Source: Bacillus spongiae (GTDB taxonomy: Bacteria > Bacillota > Bacilli > Bacillales > Bacillaceae_K). From it: a stretch of 64,000 nt of DNA. The notes beneath the pieces were generated by a model. It was not told the DNA's origin. It made no database searches and saw only the letters and a list, made by a program, of their open reading frames with translations. A program made the translations under genes and the position numbers. The stretch is taken from positions 62,001 through 126,000 of the forward strand of contig NZ_JBBAXC010000002.1 of assembly GCF_037120725.1 (NCBI RefSeq), given 5' to 3'. Positions within the stretch are counted from its first letter, which is position 1. Each line of letters starts with the position of its first letter. Of this stretch, positions 16,315 through 24,946 are shown one piece after another.

Positions 16315-17481
16315 TTATCCTATCTCTTCAAGCCTGACCTTTGTTAAATAAGAATCAATACGATGAAGCCCTTCTTCAAGGTTCTCTAAACTACAGGCAA
16401 AACTTATGCGAAAATAGCCATCTTCTCCTCCTGAGAAGGCACTTCCTGGTACGACGGCTACCTTTGCCTTTTTTGCTAAGTTTAGTGCGAAATCAAATGA
16501 ATTCTCTGTTATAAATGAAGGAATTTTGACGAAAAAGTAAAACGCACCGTCAGGTTTGACCGTTTCTAGCTCCATTTCTTGAAGTCGTTGAAATACAAAA
16601 TCTCGCCGTTCTTTATATATGTTTAGCATCTCTCTACTTTCGGTCTCTCCTCCCGAAAGAGCAGCTATTGCCGCCTTTTGAGAAATAGAGGAAGCACATG
16701 AGACATTATATTGGTGAACCTTTAACATATGTTTAGTTATATTCCTTGGGGCAAAGGTAAAGCCAATCCTCCATCCAGTCATACTATGTGATTTCGAAAG
16801 TCCGTTAATGACAATCGTTTGATCTTTTAGGTATGAAGCAATAGATACATGCTCGTTTTCATAAGTTAAAGCACTATAAATCTCGTCTGCAATAACAAAG
16901 ATTTCTTTCCCTTTAATTAAGTCTGCAATCTCCTGTAATTCATGCTTCGACAAACTCACACCAGTTGGGTTTGATGGGTAAGGAAGAATAATACATCTTG
17001 TATTAGCCGTTATCGCTTGCTTAATTAATGATGCAGTCAATTTAAATTGATTCATTGTTGTATCAACAAACACAGGTTTAGCACCACACAGCTTAATAAG
17101 TGGTTCATAGCCAGGATAGACGGGACTAGGTAGAATCACCTCTGTATTAGGAGCTAGGATGGTTCTTAACGTAACATCTAATGCTTGAGAAGCTCCGCTT
17201 GTGACGATGATTTCATCAAGCTTATAGTCGAGGTGGTAATGTTTTTTTATATACTGTGAAGCAGCCTCTCTTAATTCTATAAACCCAGCGTTATGTGTGT
17301 AGCTAGTATAATTGTTTTCAATTGCTGAAATTCCAGCAGTTTTTACGTAATCAGGCGTGGGGAAATCCGGTTGTCCAATTGTTAAAGAAATCATATCCTC
17401 AGTATTGGAAACTAGATTGAAAAATTTTCTTATACCTGATATTTCAATTTTTTGAACAGCTTGATTTAGTAGGTGTTCCAT
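16315..17481 (-). CDS. patA: PatA, PLP-dependent aminotransferase (N-acetyl-LL-diaminopimelate aminotransferase)
   Basis: A 388-residue fold-type I aminotransferase. The PLP lysine is in NGLSKSHSMTGWRIG near residue 230; the cofactor-binding Asp and Tyr are in FVIADEIYSALTYE; PYPSNPTG and the C-terminal FRISFA arginine complete class I. B. subtilis PatA acts in the acetyl-DAP branch of lysine synthesis; dapH and the matching deacetylase are 13 kb away in this window, so the three non-adjacent genes would complete that branch. ATG 17481 follows GGAAAGGATG. Confidence 0.92.
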   Translation of the reverse strand: MEHLLNQAVQKIEISGIRKFFNLVSNTEDMISLTIGQPDFPTPDYVKTAGISAIENNYTSYTHNAGFIELREAASQYIKKHYHLDYKLDEIIVTSGASQALDVTLRTILAPNTEVILPSPVYPGYEPLIKLCGAKPVFVDTTMNQFKLTASLIKQAITANTRCIILPYPSNPTGVSLSKHELQEIADLIKGKEIFVIADEIYSALTYENEHVSIASYLKDQTIVINGLSKSHSMTGWRIGFTFAPRNITKHMLKVHQYNVSCASSISQKAAIAALSGGETESREMLNIYKERRDFVFQRLQEMELETVKPDGAFYFFVKIPSFITENSFDFALNLAKKAKVAVVPGSAFSGGEDGYFRISFACSLENLEEGLHRIDSYLTKVRLEEIG

Positions 17482-17638
17482 TCATGACATCCTTTCCTTC
17501 GTCAATAGTTATATTGTAGCGTAAAGAAGGTAGAGAGGAGAAGTAAAGCGCTGTAAAAAATAATCTATATCTTTATCTTTTCTTATTTTTAGCACAAAGG
17601 TTAGAATAAACCATTTACCAATGTGGTGAGCGAATTAA

Positions 17639-17667
17639 TTGACTTAGCTTAATTAAGATTTTATACT
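17639..17667 (+). promoter_or_regulatory. SigA promoter of the first ykuV-like gene
   Basis: TTGACT (17639-17644), 17-base spacer, TATACT (17662-17667). Confidence 0.8.
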
Positions 17668-17678
17668 TATGATGTTAT

Positions 17679-17693
17679 TAATAATAATTATAA
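17679..17693 (+). promoter_or_regulatory. PerR box
   Basis: TAATAATAATTATAA differs from the PerR consensus TTATAATNATTATAA at one position. It lies just downstream of the predicted start point, where a repressor would block initiation. Confidence 0.7.
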
Positions 17694-17724
17694 TATGATA
17701 TTAATTATTTTTGGAGGAATTTAA

Positions 17725-18168
17725 ATGAAATTGCGGGAACCAATGCCAGAATTAACAGGCGCTACTAAATGGATAAATGGAGAAGTAAAGAAAGAAGATT
17801 TAATAGGAACGAAACCAACACTCATTCACTTTTGGTCGATAAGCTGTCATTTATGTAAGGAAGCAATGCCAGAAATTAATGAGCTCCGTGATGAATATAA
17901 TGAAGAATTAAATGTCGTTTCTGTTCATATGCCGCGTTCAGAAGATGACTTAGACCTTAATATGATTGAACATATGGCATTAAGTCATGATATTATTCAG
18001 CCTACTTACGTTGACAGTGAGCATGTTCTGACAAATCGATTTGAAAATCAGTATGTACCAGCATATTACGTATTTGATAAAGAGGGGAAATTACGTCATT
18101 TTCAAGCAGGTGGAAGTGGAATGAAAATGTTACGGAAGCGTATTGATAGAGTATTAGGAGAAGAATAA
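17725..18168 (+). CDS. YkuV-like thiol-disulfide oxidoreductase (paralogue 1)
   Basis: A 147-residue thioredoxin-fold protein without a signal peptide, so cytosolic. The active site is C41HLC44 in FWSISCHLCKEAMPEIN, followed by cis-Pro in QYVPAYYVFD. It shares long identical blocks (MPRSEDDLDL, ENQYVPAYYVFDK, HFQAGGSGMKML) with the gene at 40827, so the window carries two copies. ATG 17725 is 8 bases after GGAGG. A near-perfect PerR box indicates induction by peroxide. Its own terminator makes it monocistronic. Confidence 0.88.
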   Translation: MKLREPMPELTGATKWINGEVKKEDLIGTKPTLIHFWSISCHLCKEAMPEINELRDEYNEELNVVSVHMPRSEDDLDLNMIEHMALSHDIIQPTYVDSEHVLTNRFENQYVPAYYVFDKEGKLRHFQAGGSGMKMLRKRIDRVLGEE

Positions 18169-18173
18169 GGAAG

Positions 18174-18209
18174 CAAAGGATCTGAAAGAGAATTCAGATC
18201 CTTTTTTTG
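18174..18209 (+). terminator. Intrinsic terminator
   Basis: AGGATCTGAA (18177-18186) pairs with TTCAGATCCT (18193-18202), flanked by AAA and T-rich sequence. Confidence 0.9.
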
Positions 18210-18427
18210 TCTGATGAGACGATTCTATCTAGTAAGGGTTTGTCCAAAGCTGTAGTGATAATCTCTGCAATTGAAAGAGAGAATATATATGTTATTGTTC
18301 ATTTCCTTCTTGTTTTCAAGGAATTCATCGTATGATAAGCTTAGACTAACAAAATTTACAAAACATTGAATGGATTCGGAAATTATTATTCTGTTCATAT
18401 GTAAAAAAAGAAGGTAGGTCAAATGCT

Positions 18428-19330
18428 ATGGAAATGGACAAAGGTATTTTACTAGAGTCGGGAACAAATGAATTAGAAATTGTAGAGTTTGAAGTAAATA
18501 ATAATAAATTTGGCATAAATGTTATTAAAGTAAAAGAAATTATCCAACCGGTAGAAGTAACGAAAATACCGCATGCCCACCATTACGTAGAAGGAATCAT
18601 TCAGCTAAGAGGAGAGGTATTACCTGTTATTAATATGGAGAAGGTGCTCGGAATATATGGAAAGGCTGAGCATGCCCATAGTAAATACATCGTCACACAG
18701 TTTAACAAGCAGAAAATCGTTTTTCACGTTCATAATGTGACTCAAATACATAGAATTTCTTGGAAAGATATTGAAAAACCATCTGATTCTTATGATGTTG
18801 GTAAAACCAAAATTATTGGGATTATAAAACAAGAAAAACAAATGATACTATTGCTAGATTTTGAGAGTATACTTGTTGAGATCAACCCTGAATCTGGTAT
18901 CCATGTTAATCAAGTAAAAAAAATGGGGCTACGGGAAAGGTCAGAAAAGAAAATAATCGTAGTCGAAGATTCTCCATTGTTACGAAAATTATTATATGAC
19001 ACATTAAATGAAGCTGGTTATGTTAATCTAGAGTTTTTTGAAAATGGACAAGAAGCACTTCGATATTTAGAGTCATTGGCCCTCGAAGAAGCGATAGAAA
19101 AAAAGGTTCAACTGATGGTTACAGATATTGAAATGCCACAAATGGATGGGCACCATTTAACGAAAAGAGTCAAAGAAAATAATCGCCTAGCTAATTTGCC
19201 TATCATTATTTTCTCCTCCTTAATTACAGATGACCTCCGTCATAAAGGGGAAGTAGTTGGAGCAGATTCTCAAATTAGTAAGCCTGAAATTGAACAATTG
19301 ATTTTGACAATTGATGAACTAATTTTATAA
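18428..19330 (+). CDS. cheV: CheV, chemotaxis adaptor and response-regulator fusion
   Basis: A 300-residue coupling protein: an N-terminal CheW domain (about 15-160; FGINVIKVKEII, HHYVEGIIQLRGEVLPVIN) followed by a receiver domain (about 178-300) with the phosphorylation Asp in LMVTDIEMPQMDGH, acidic pocket VVEDS and the conserved Thr/Ser-Lys positions FSS and SK. It links chemoreceptors to CheA and assists adaptation. ATG 18428 follows AAGGTAGG. The order patA-(ykuV-like)-cheV-ykyB matches B. subtilis apart from the inserted oxidoreductase. Confidence 0.96.
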   Translation: MEMDKGILLESGTNELEIVEFEVNNNKFGINVIKVKEIIQPVEVTKIPHAHHYVEGIIQLRGEVLPVINMEKVLGIYGKAEHAHSKYIVTQFNKQKIVFHVHNVTQIHRISWKDIEKPSDSYDVGKTKIIGIIKQEKQMILLLDFESILVEINPESGIHVNQVKKMGLRERSEKKIIVVEDSPLLRKLLYDTLNEAGYVNLEFFENGQEALRYLESLALEEAIEKKVQLMVTDIEMPQMDGHHLTKRVKENNRLANLPIIIFSSLITDDLRHKGEVVGADSQISKPEIEQLILTIDELIL

Positions 19331-19334
19331 ACAG

Positions 19335-19367
19335 AAAAGGAGTTTGCCAAAATAGCAAACTCCTTTT
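19335..19367 (+). terminator. Terminator of cheV
   Basis: AAAAGGAGTTTGC pairs with GCAAACTCCTTTT around a 7-base loop. Confidence 0.9.
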
Positions 19368-19431
19368 TGCATAATGAAGTACATGATAGGCTTAGATCTA
19401 CATGAGTTCAATCCTTGTATGTATTTCGAAT

Positions 19432-19902
19432 TTAAAAGAAGCTATCACCTAATTTTTTGAATACAGGTTTTTTATACGCTTTTTGATTGTTATGATTAGT
19501 TAGCTTTTTTTCAATTGTACCAGTATATTTTTGTAAAATCCTTTTTGCCTCAGTAAGATTCATTCGGCATTTGGGGTTTCTTGTAGTTTGGTTAAGTTTC
19601 CCTAGGTGGCGCAAAGATTTGAAGTCTTCTTTGGATGGAGGTATGTGGAAAGTGTATTCTCCGCACTTAACTAAAACATCAGACTGTTGGTTACTGAATT
19701 TTGGGTTTTGTGAAAAATGGAGGCCAACTTTTGAGGCTTTACCTTCTTTTATCATTTTAAGAATAGCTTGTTTCTTTAATGTATATAAAAATTTTGGATT
19801 TGTAGCCGTTTTGGCATGTCGATTTACGGTAAAAATTGCTTGAGAGAGCATTTTAGTCGTAAAGGGTTTTGAGGGATTATTTTGATTATGCGTATTTTTC
19901 AA
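19432..19902 (-). CDS. ykyB: YkyB-family protein
   Basis: A 156-residue soluble protein of unknown function conserved in Bacillus: LSQAIFTVNRHAKTATNPKF, GLHFSQNPKFSNQQSDVLV, HLGKLNQTTRNP and the C-terminal KPVFKKLGDSFF match YkyB throughout. The start chosen is TTG 19902, 8 bases after AAAGGAG. The ATGs at 19926/19929 lie only about 7 bases from a minus-strand TATAAT (19935-19940), hence almost at the start point of transcription, and have no ribosome site. Confidence 0.88.
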   Translation of the reverse strand: MKNTHNQNNPSKPFTTKMLSQAIFTVNRHAKTATNPKFLYTLKKQAILKMIKEGKASKVGLHFSQNPKFSNQQSDVLVKCGEYTFHIPPSKEDFKSLRHLGKLNQTTRNPKCRMNLTEAKRILQKYTGTIEKKLTNHNNQKAYKKPVFKKLGDSFF

Positions 19903-20040
19903 GATGTTGACTCCTTTCTCAACCATCATACTTCATTATATCATCTTTTGAATATGGACAAAAGTTATGCAATGAGAAATTTTAAATCATCTGAAATCTG
20001 GATATATTATAATATAGTGTTAAGGAAATTATTAATTAGG

Positions 20041-21567
20041 ATGATGAATATGGAAAAGAAAGCAATTATCGATATTGGCTCCAATACTATAAGGTTGGTA
20101 ATCTTTGAATCATTATCTACAGGAATGGTGAAGGAGAAGGAAAACGTAAAGACTGTAGCCCGATTAAGAAGTTTTTTAAATAATAATAATGAACTTTCTC
20201 AAAAAGGAAAAAATGTACTGTTATCTATCTTAGTAAGTTTTAAGGAGATATTAAGTTTCTATAACGTGGAGAATGTCCGCTGTGTAGCAACGGCTACGAT
20301 TCGTCAAGCGACTAATGCACACGAAATTGTTACAGAGATAAAGAAACAAACAGGGTTAGAGGTGAAAATTTTATCGGCAAAACAAGAAGCATATTACGGT
20401 TTTATAGCAGCCGTTCATTCCACCTCTATTGAAGAGGGAATTAGTATTGATATTGGTGGGGGAAGTACTGAGATTACGTACTTTAAAAATAAAAAACTAA
20501 TTTTTTCTCATAGCTTTCCTTTTGGGGTGGTTTCCCTTAAGGAGCAATTTATTAAAGGAAATCAACTGAAGGAAATAGAAAGGAAACAACTTCAACTTTT
20601 TTTAATTAGTCAATTTGATTCACTTCCATGGCTAAAAAATAAACAAGTGAAAATCATAACAATCGGCGGAAGTGCTAGAAATATAGCTCAGATAGATCAG
20701 CAGAAAAAAAAATACCCCATAGCTGGTGTTCACCAATACGAAATGGGTATAAATGATCTAAAGAACATTAGAGAAGAACTTTATCCGTTACAATATCATG
20801 AGATCGAGAAAATTGAAGGGTTATCGAAGGACCGAGCAGATATTATCATTCCTGCGGTAGAGGTTTTTAATCAATTGTATCATTATACAAACGCCACAGG
20901 CTTTTTGTTTAGTCGAAAAGGGTTGCGAGATGGTTTATTAATTGGGGCAGATGTAGGTGCGATCACCAATGAAGAAATCAAACAGGAGAGCATAAACGAA
21001 CTTGCACTTGAATACAGTTTAAATTACACACATGGGGAACAAATGATATTTTTAACAAGAAAATTATGGGAAGAATTAGCAAGAGAAGGATATTGGGAGT
21101 GGGACGAAGAAGATAGTATTATGCTTCAGAGAGCGGCATTTCTTTATTATTTGGGGGCCTATATTGATGATGAATCCAGTTCTCAACATACGTTTTATCT
21201 TCTTGCCAATAAGAATATTAATGGTTTTACCCATAAAGAAAGAGTGCAATTAGCCTTATTAGCTTCTTATAAAAATAAGGCGACACAAAAGCAATATTTA
21301 AAGCTATTTGATGCATGGTTTGAAAAAGAAGAATTAAAAAGAATGAAGGGTTACGGTCCTATCTTAAAGTCTGCTTATAGTTTGAATGCAACAAAAAGAA
21401 GTGTTGTGAAGGACTTATTCATTAAGCGTCGATCAGAAAATGAGATGCTGTTGACGATTTATACGAAAGGAGATATTCTTGCGGAAACATACCAGTTTGA
21501 GAAGCAAAAACACCATTTAGAAAAGTTCTTGAAAAGTACTATTCAATTAGATGTTATCGCAATGTAG
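20041..21567 (+). CDS. ppx: Exopolyphosphatase, Ppx/GppA family
   Basis: A 508-residue exopolyphosphatase of the actin-like ASKHA fold, releasing phosphate from polyphosphate ends. The phosphate-1 motif IDIGSNTIRLVIFE lies at residues about 8-21, and the phosphate-2 region GISIDIGGGSTEITYF near 138-153 holds the catalytic Glu environment. The C-terminal HD-like helical domain (EYSLNYTHGEQM) is present. A TATAAT at 20008-20013 precedes the start; ATGs at 20041, 20044 and 20050 are all in frame with only weak ribosome sites. The paired ppk gene follows 39 bases later. The promoter region overlaps the ykyB 5' end. Confidence 0.9.
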   Translation: MMNMEKKAIIDIGSNTIRLVIFESLSTGMVKEKENVKTVARLRSFLNNNNELSQKGKNVLLSILVSFKEILSFYNVENVRCVATATIRQATNAHEIVTEIKKQTGLEVKILSAKQEAYYGFIAAVHSTSIEEGISIDIGGGSTEITYFKNKKLIFSHSFPFGVVSLKEQFIKGNQLKEIERKQLQLFLISQFDSLPWLKNKQVKIITIGGSARNIAQIDQQKKKYPIAGVHQYEMGINDLKNIREELYPLQYHEIEKIEGLSKDRADIIIPAVEVFNQLYHYTNATGFLFSRKGLRDGLLIGADVGAITNEEIKQESINELALEYSLNYTHGEQMIFLTRKLWEELAREGYWEWDEEDSIMLQRAAFLYYLGAYIDDESSSQHTFYLLANKNINGFTHKERVQLALLASYKNKATQKQYLKLFDAWFEKEELKRMKGYGPILKSAYSLNATKRSVVKDLFIKRRSENEMLLTIYTKGDILAETYQFEKQKHHLEKFLKSTIQLDVIAM

Positions 21568-21606
21568 TGAGTAATCTAAAGTGAATTTAGTAAAGAAGGT
21601 GTTTAC

Positions 21607-23724
21607 ATGAAAGAAAATGATTTATCGACGCTAAAGAAACACGACTTTTCATTACCTCAATATTATAATAATCGAGAGTTGAGCTGGCTAGCTTTTAATG
21701 AAAGAGTGTTAGGTGAGGCGCAAGATGCTGAAAATCCACTCTTTGAAAAAATGAAATTTTTAGCTATTTTTAGTAGTAATTTAGATGAGTTTTTTATGGT
21801 AAGGGTAGCCGGACTAAAGGACCAAGTTAAAGCGGGTTTTAATAAGCCAGAGAATAAAGCGGGACTTACTCCCATGCAACAGCTTAAAGAAATTAGTAAA
21901 AAAAATCACGAGCTTGTTGAACTACAGTATAAGACGTTAAACCAACTGGTCATACCATCTTTAAAAGAAGAAGGCGTCATGATACTTGAGACAAAAGATT
22001 TGACATTATCGCAAAAAGATTATTTGAGAAAATACTTTGAAGAACAAATATATCCTGTATTAACTCCTATGGCAGTAGATGCCTATCGCCCCTTCCCGAT
22101 GCTTCTTAACAAAAGTTTAAATATTGTTGTGATGCTAAAAGACAATTGTGCTCAGGTTGGAAGCCATCAAAAAGTGGCGATTGTTCAAGTACCATCCGTA
22201 TTGAATCGATTTGTTCCTCTACCACATGAGGATGGAAAGGAATCTTACATTTTATTAGAAGACGTCATTCAACAGCATATTTCCTTATTGTTTAACGGAT
22301 TTGAAGTCCTTTCAAAGTGTCCTTTTCGTATTACACGAAATGCAGACATGACGATTCATGAAGAGGGAGCAAGGGATTTATTATTAGAGATTGAAAAAGA
22401 GCTAAAAAAAAGAAAATGGGGCTCTGCTGTTCGTTTAGAAGTAAATGAAGAAATTGATTCAAAAGTTCTATTGTATTTACTAGACCAATTGGAGATTCAT
22501 AAGGATGATGTATACAAAATAAACGGCCCCCTTGATTTGACTCATTTATTTGGTTTCATTAAAGAATTACTTCCAAAACGTGAACATCTTAGTTATCAAG
22601 CATTTATTCCACAGTCCCCAAAAGATTTGTCATCAAGAGAGGATTTATTTGAAAAAAGTCTCCACAAAGACTTACTTTTTCACCATCCATATGAGTCCTT
22701 CGAACCTGTAGTGGATTTCGTTTCAGTTGCTGCAAATGACCCTGATGTCTTAGCAATCAAACAAACCCTTTATCGTGTAAGTGGTGATTCGCCTGTTATT
22801 GAAGCATTAAAAAGAGCGGCTGAAAATGGGAAACAAGTAACGGTTCTTGTAGAGTTGAAAGCTAGGTTTGATGAAGAAAATAATGTTCAATGGGCTAAAG
22901 AACTTGAAAAAGCAGGTTGCCATGTCATTTATGGAATGACTTATTTAAAAACACATAGTAAAATTACACTGGTAGTTAGAAGGAAAAATGGACATATTGA
23001 ACGGTTTGTCCATCTAGGCACTGGAAATTACAATGATCAGACTGCAAAGTTGTATACAGATTTAGGGCTCATTACGTCAAAGAGGAAGATAGGAATAGAT
23101 GCGACAAACTTTTTTAATTTCTTGAGTGGCTTTAGTGAGAAGCCAGATTTTCATCATCTCGTTATTGCACCCTTTGATATTCGAGACGAATTTATTCGGT
23201 TAATTGAAGCGGAAATTCAATATCATAAAAAACACGGTAATGGTCGAATTATTTGTAAGATGAATTCTCTAACAGATAAAGTCCTTATCATGAAGTTATA
23301 TGAAGCTTCAGCAATTGGTGTAAATATAGATTTAATTATTCGAGGCATCTGCTCTCTGAAACCAGGTATTCCAACAATAAGCGAAAACATTCGGGTTATT
23401 AGCATTGTAGGTCGTTTTTTAGAGCATAGTCGTGTTTATTATTTTCATCATAATGGGGAAGGGAAGATGTATCTGTCTTCAGCCGATATGATGACAAGAA
23501 ATATGGTGAAGCGGGTAGAAATACTATTCCCGATTTTTGAAGGAATACTAAAACAGCGGTTGTATCACATGTTACAGCTACAATTACAAGATAATGTTAA
23601 AGCAAGAGAACAGGATTCGAATGGTATTTATCACTATGTTTCAAATAAAGAGCAAGAAGAGCACATCAATAGTCAGCTAGAAATGACTAAGGAAGCTTAT
23701 CGATTATTAGAGGATGAAGAGTGA
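21607..23724 (+). CDS. ppk: Polyphosphate kinase 1
   Basis: A 705-residue membrane-associated kinase that reversibly polymerises the gamma-phosphate of ATP into polyphosphate. Full PPK1 layout: N-terminal domain opening with NNRELSWLAFNERVL and SSNLDEFFMVRVAGL, then two phospholipase-D-like domains. The autophosphorylated His is in TYLKTHSKITLVVRR near 447 and the second conserved His is in GRFLEHSRVYYF near 605. ATG follows AAGGTG. It is likely co-transcribed with ppx, so synthesis and breakdown enzymes share one transcript. Confidence 0.97.
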   Translation: MKENDLSTLKKHDFSLPQYYNNRELSWLAFNERVLGEAQDAENPLFEKMKFLAIFSSNLDEFFMVRVAGLKDQVKAGFNKPENKAGLTPMQQLKEISKKNHELVELQYKTLNQLVIPSLKEEGVMILETKDLTLSQKDYLRKYFEEQIYPVLTPMAVDAYRPFPMLLNKSLNIVVMLKDNCAQVGSHQKVAIVQVPSVLNRFVPLPHEDGKESYILLEDVIQQHISLLFNGFEVLSKCPFRITRNADMTIHEEGARDLLLEIEKELKKRKWGSAVRLEVNEEIDSKVLLYLLDQLEIHKDDVYKINGPLDLTHLFGFIKELLPKREHLSYQAFIPQSPKDLSSREDLFEKSLHKDLLFHHPYESFEPVVDFVSVAANDPDVLAIKQTLYRVSGDSPVIEALKRAAENGKQVTVLVELKARFDEENNVQWAKELEKAGCHVIYGMTYLKTHSKITLVVRRKNGHIERFVHLGTGNYNDQTAKLYTDLGLITSKRKIGIDATNFFNFLSGFSEKPDFHHLVIAPFDIRDEFIRLIEAEIQYHKKHGNGRIICKMNSLTDKVLIMKLYEASAIGVNIDLIIRGICSLKPGIPTISENIRVISIVGRFLEHSRVYYFHHNGEGKMYLSSADMMTRNMVKRVEILFPIFEGILKQRLYHMLQLQLQDNVKAREQDSNGIYHYVSNKEQEEHINSQLEMTKEAYRLLEDEE

Positions 23725-23814
23725 TTTTACTATAGTATTTCTCTACAAAGTACAACGGTTGGTTGTTCCGATAGTTAAATTTTGTTGGTATGTAAGTTCG
23801 TATTTAAATAAGAA

Positions 23815-23858
23815 AAGGGGCGTCCAATAGTCGAATAATTGACTGGATCGCCCTTTTT
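23815..23858. terminator. Bidirectional terminator between ppk and the coat-like gene
   Basis: A GGGCGTCCA arm pairs with TGGATCGCCC (one bulge), with further pairing TAGTC/GACT, flanked by A and T runs. Confidence 0.8.
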
Positions 23859-23866
23859 TTATCTTT

Positions 23867-24133
23867 TTATGAAGGTGTTGGAGCATATGGAGACTGATTA
23901 TACGGTAATTGATTATATGGACTTTGATTAGGTGGACCTTGGTTGTATGGTGGATAAGGAGGTGGATAGTATGGGTATGGTGGATAATAAGGTGGTCTAT
24001 TAAATAAAAGTGGCGCAGCGGCTAAGCCTCCGACGAATCCTAATGCACCAAAGGCGACTGGAAGAGCGAATGGAAAAAAGCGCTGGTTATAGCGATTTAT
24101 CGTTCGATAATGATTAGGGTGATAACGATGCAT
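23867..24133 (-). CDS. Pro/Tyr-rich, spore-coat-like protein
   Basis: An 88-residue protein. The N-terminus is His/Arg/Tyr-rich (MHRYHPNHYRTINRYNQRFF), followed by one hydrophobic glycine-rich segment (ALPVAFGALGFVGGLAAAPLLF). The C-terminus is a low-complexity tail of PPY units and NQxPY repeats. Such Tyr/Pro tails are typical of Bacillus spore coat or exosporium proteins, where tyrosines can be cross-linked, but the hydrophobic segment could also anchor it in a membrane. ATG follows AAAGGAGG at 11 bases. Confidence 0.7.
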   Translation of the reverse strand: MHRYHPNHYRTINRYNQRFFPFALPVAFGALGFVGGLAAAPLLFNRPPYYPPYPYYPPPYPPYNQGPPNQSPYNQLPYNQSPYAPTPS

Positions 24134-24149
24134 GTAATAGACGGCCTCC

Positions 24150-24446
24150 TTTCTTTATAAACAGTGTATGGGAGCAAAACGGGCTTGCGCCTGTACAACA
24201 TGATGATGGGCTAATGACCCTTAATTATCTTACATATAGTTTGTAAAATGTACATGATTTCATGGTTGAAATTTTTAATTACGAGATAGGTCGTTTCTAA
24301 TGCTATAGTACTACAGAAAGAATCTTTATGTGTTTATGAAAGGTATGCTCTTTCTTATGCCAAAAGGCATAATTCAATAGGAGTAGTATTTGAACGTTTC
24401 TTTAAGATATCCCTAAATGCACAACAAAATTTTGTTGTGCGTTTTT
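24150..24446. other. Gene-free stretch ending in a strong terminator
   Basis: No convincing ORF. It contains a small hairpin TTATGCC-AAAA-GGCATAA near 24356-24373 and a perfect palindrome, GCACAACAAAA/TTTTGTTGTGC (24419-24440), followed by GTTTTT. No gene precedes that terminator on the plus strand, which suggests a short non-coding transcript. Confidence 0.4.
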
Positions 24447-24608
24447 ATAATAGTGAAAATTTACAAATTTATAACGAAATTAGGCTAGAATTGGCGCTAA
24501 TAATTCATTATAGTATGAGTAATTATTAGGTACATTTTTTATGAAATGTAAGAATATTTTGAAATGTAAGGATGAATAAAATCATTATAATGTCTAGGGG
24601 TGAAGAAT

Positions 24609-24821
24609 ATGCAAGGGGACTACCGCTATGAAATGATTATCCTTCCAACTGATTATGGAGATATTAAAGTGTACATATACGGATTTGAACCTTTCTGTAA
24701 GTGGGGACATGTAATTGCTCAGTATAAACAAAATGTTGCTTCTTCCAAAGGGTGCAATCGAAAACAAACAATTATTCGTACAATGACGATGCTTCATCAC
24801 TCGATTGTAAAGGAAGGATGA
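24609..24821 (+). CDS. Hypothetical protein (70 aa)
   Basis: A soluble 70-residue protein (MQGDYRYEMIILPTDYGDIK, YGFEPFCKWGHVIAQYKQN). ATG 24609 follows AGGGGTG at 5 bases; an upstream in-frame GTG at 24600 lies inside the ribosome site. I do not recognise a family. The region ahead has a direct repeat GAAATGTAAG (24543-24552 and 24561-24570) and CATTATAATG (24584-24593). Confidence 0.6.
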   Translation: MQGDYRYEMIILPTDYGDIKVYIYGFEPFCKWGHVIAQYKQNVASSKGCNRKQTIIRTMTMLHHSIVKEG

Positions 24822-24906
24822 AGACTTAAATTATAATTTTTAAATAATAAAATATTCTAAAAAATTAAAAAAAAGTAGGGATAGTAGATGAAGTATGGTA
24901 GAATAA

Positions 24907-24924
24907 TGACTGAATACTCATTCA
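24907..24924. promoter_or_regulatory. FadR operator upstream of fadH
   Basis: TGACTGAATACTCATTCA matches the Bacillus FadR consensus TGAATGANTANTCATTCA at all but one defined position, 23 bases before the fadH start. FadR is displaced by long-chain acyl-CoA. Confidence 0.8.
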
Positions 24925-24946
24925 TTTATTGTAAAGGGGGATCATT

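Noticed and set aside
19571-19843. A 90-codon plus-strand frame inside ykyB
   Set aside because: ykyB on the minus strand matches its family along the whole length; the opposite frame has no support.
23867-24020. The PPY/NQxPY coding repeats as a CRISPR-like or satellite array
   Set aside because: They encode a continuous Pro/Tyr-rich protein tail in frame and have irregular spacing.
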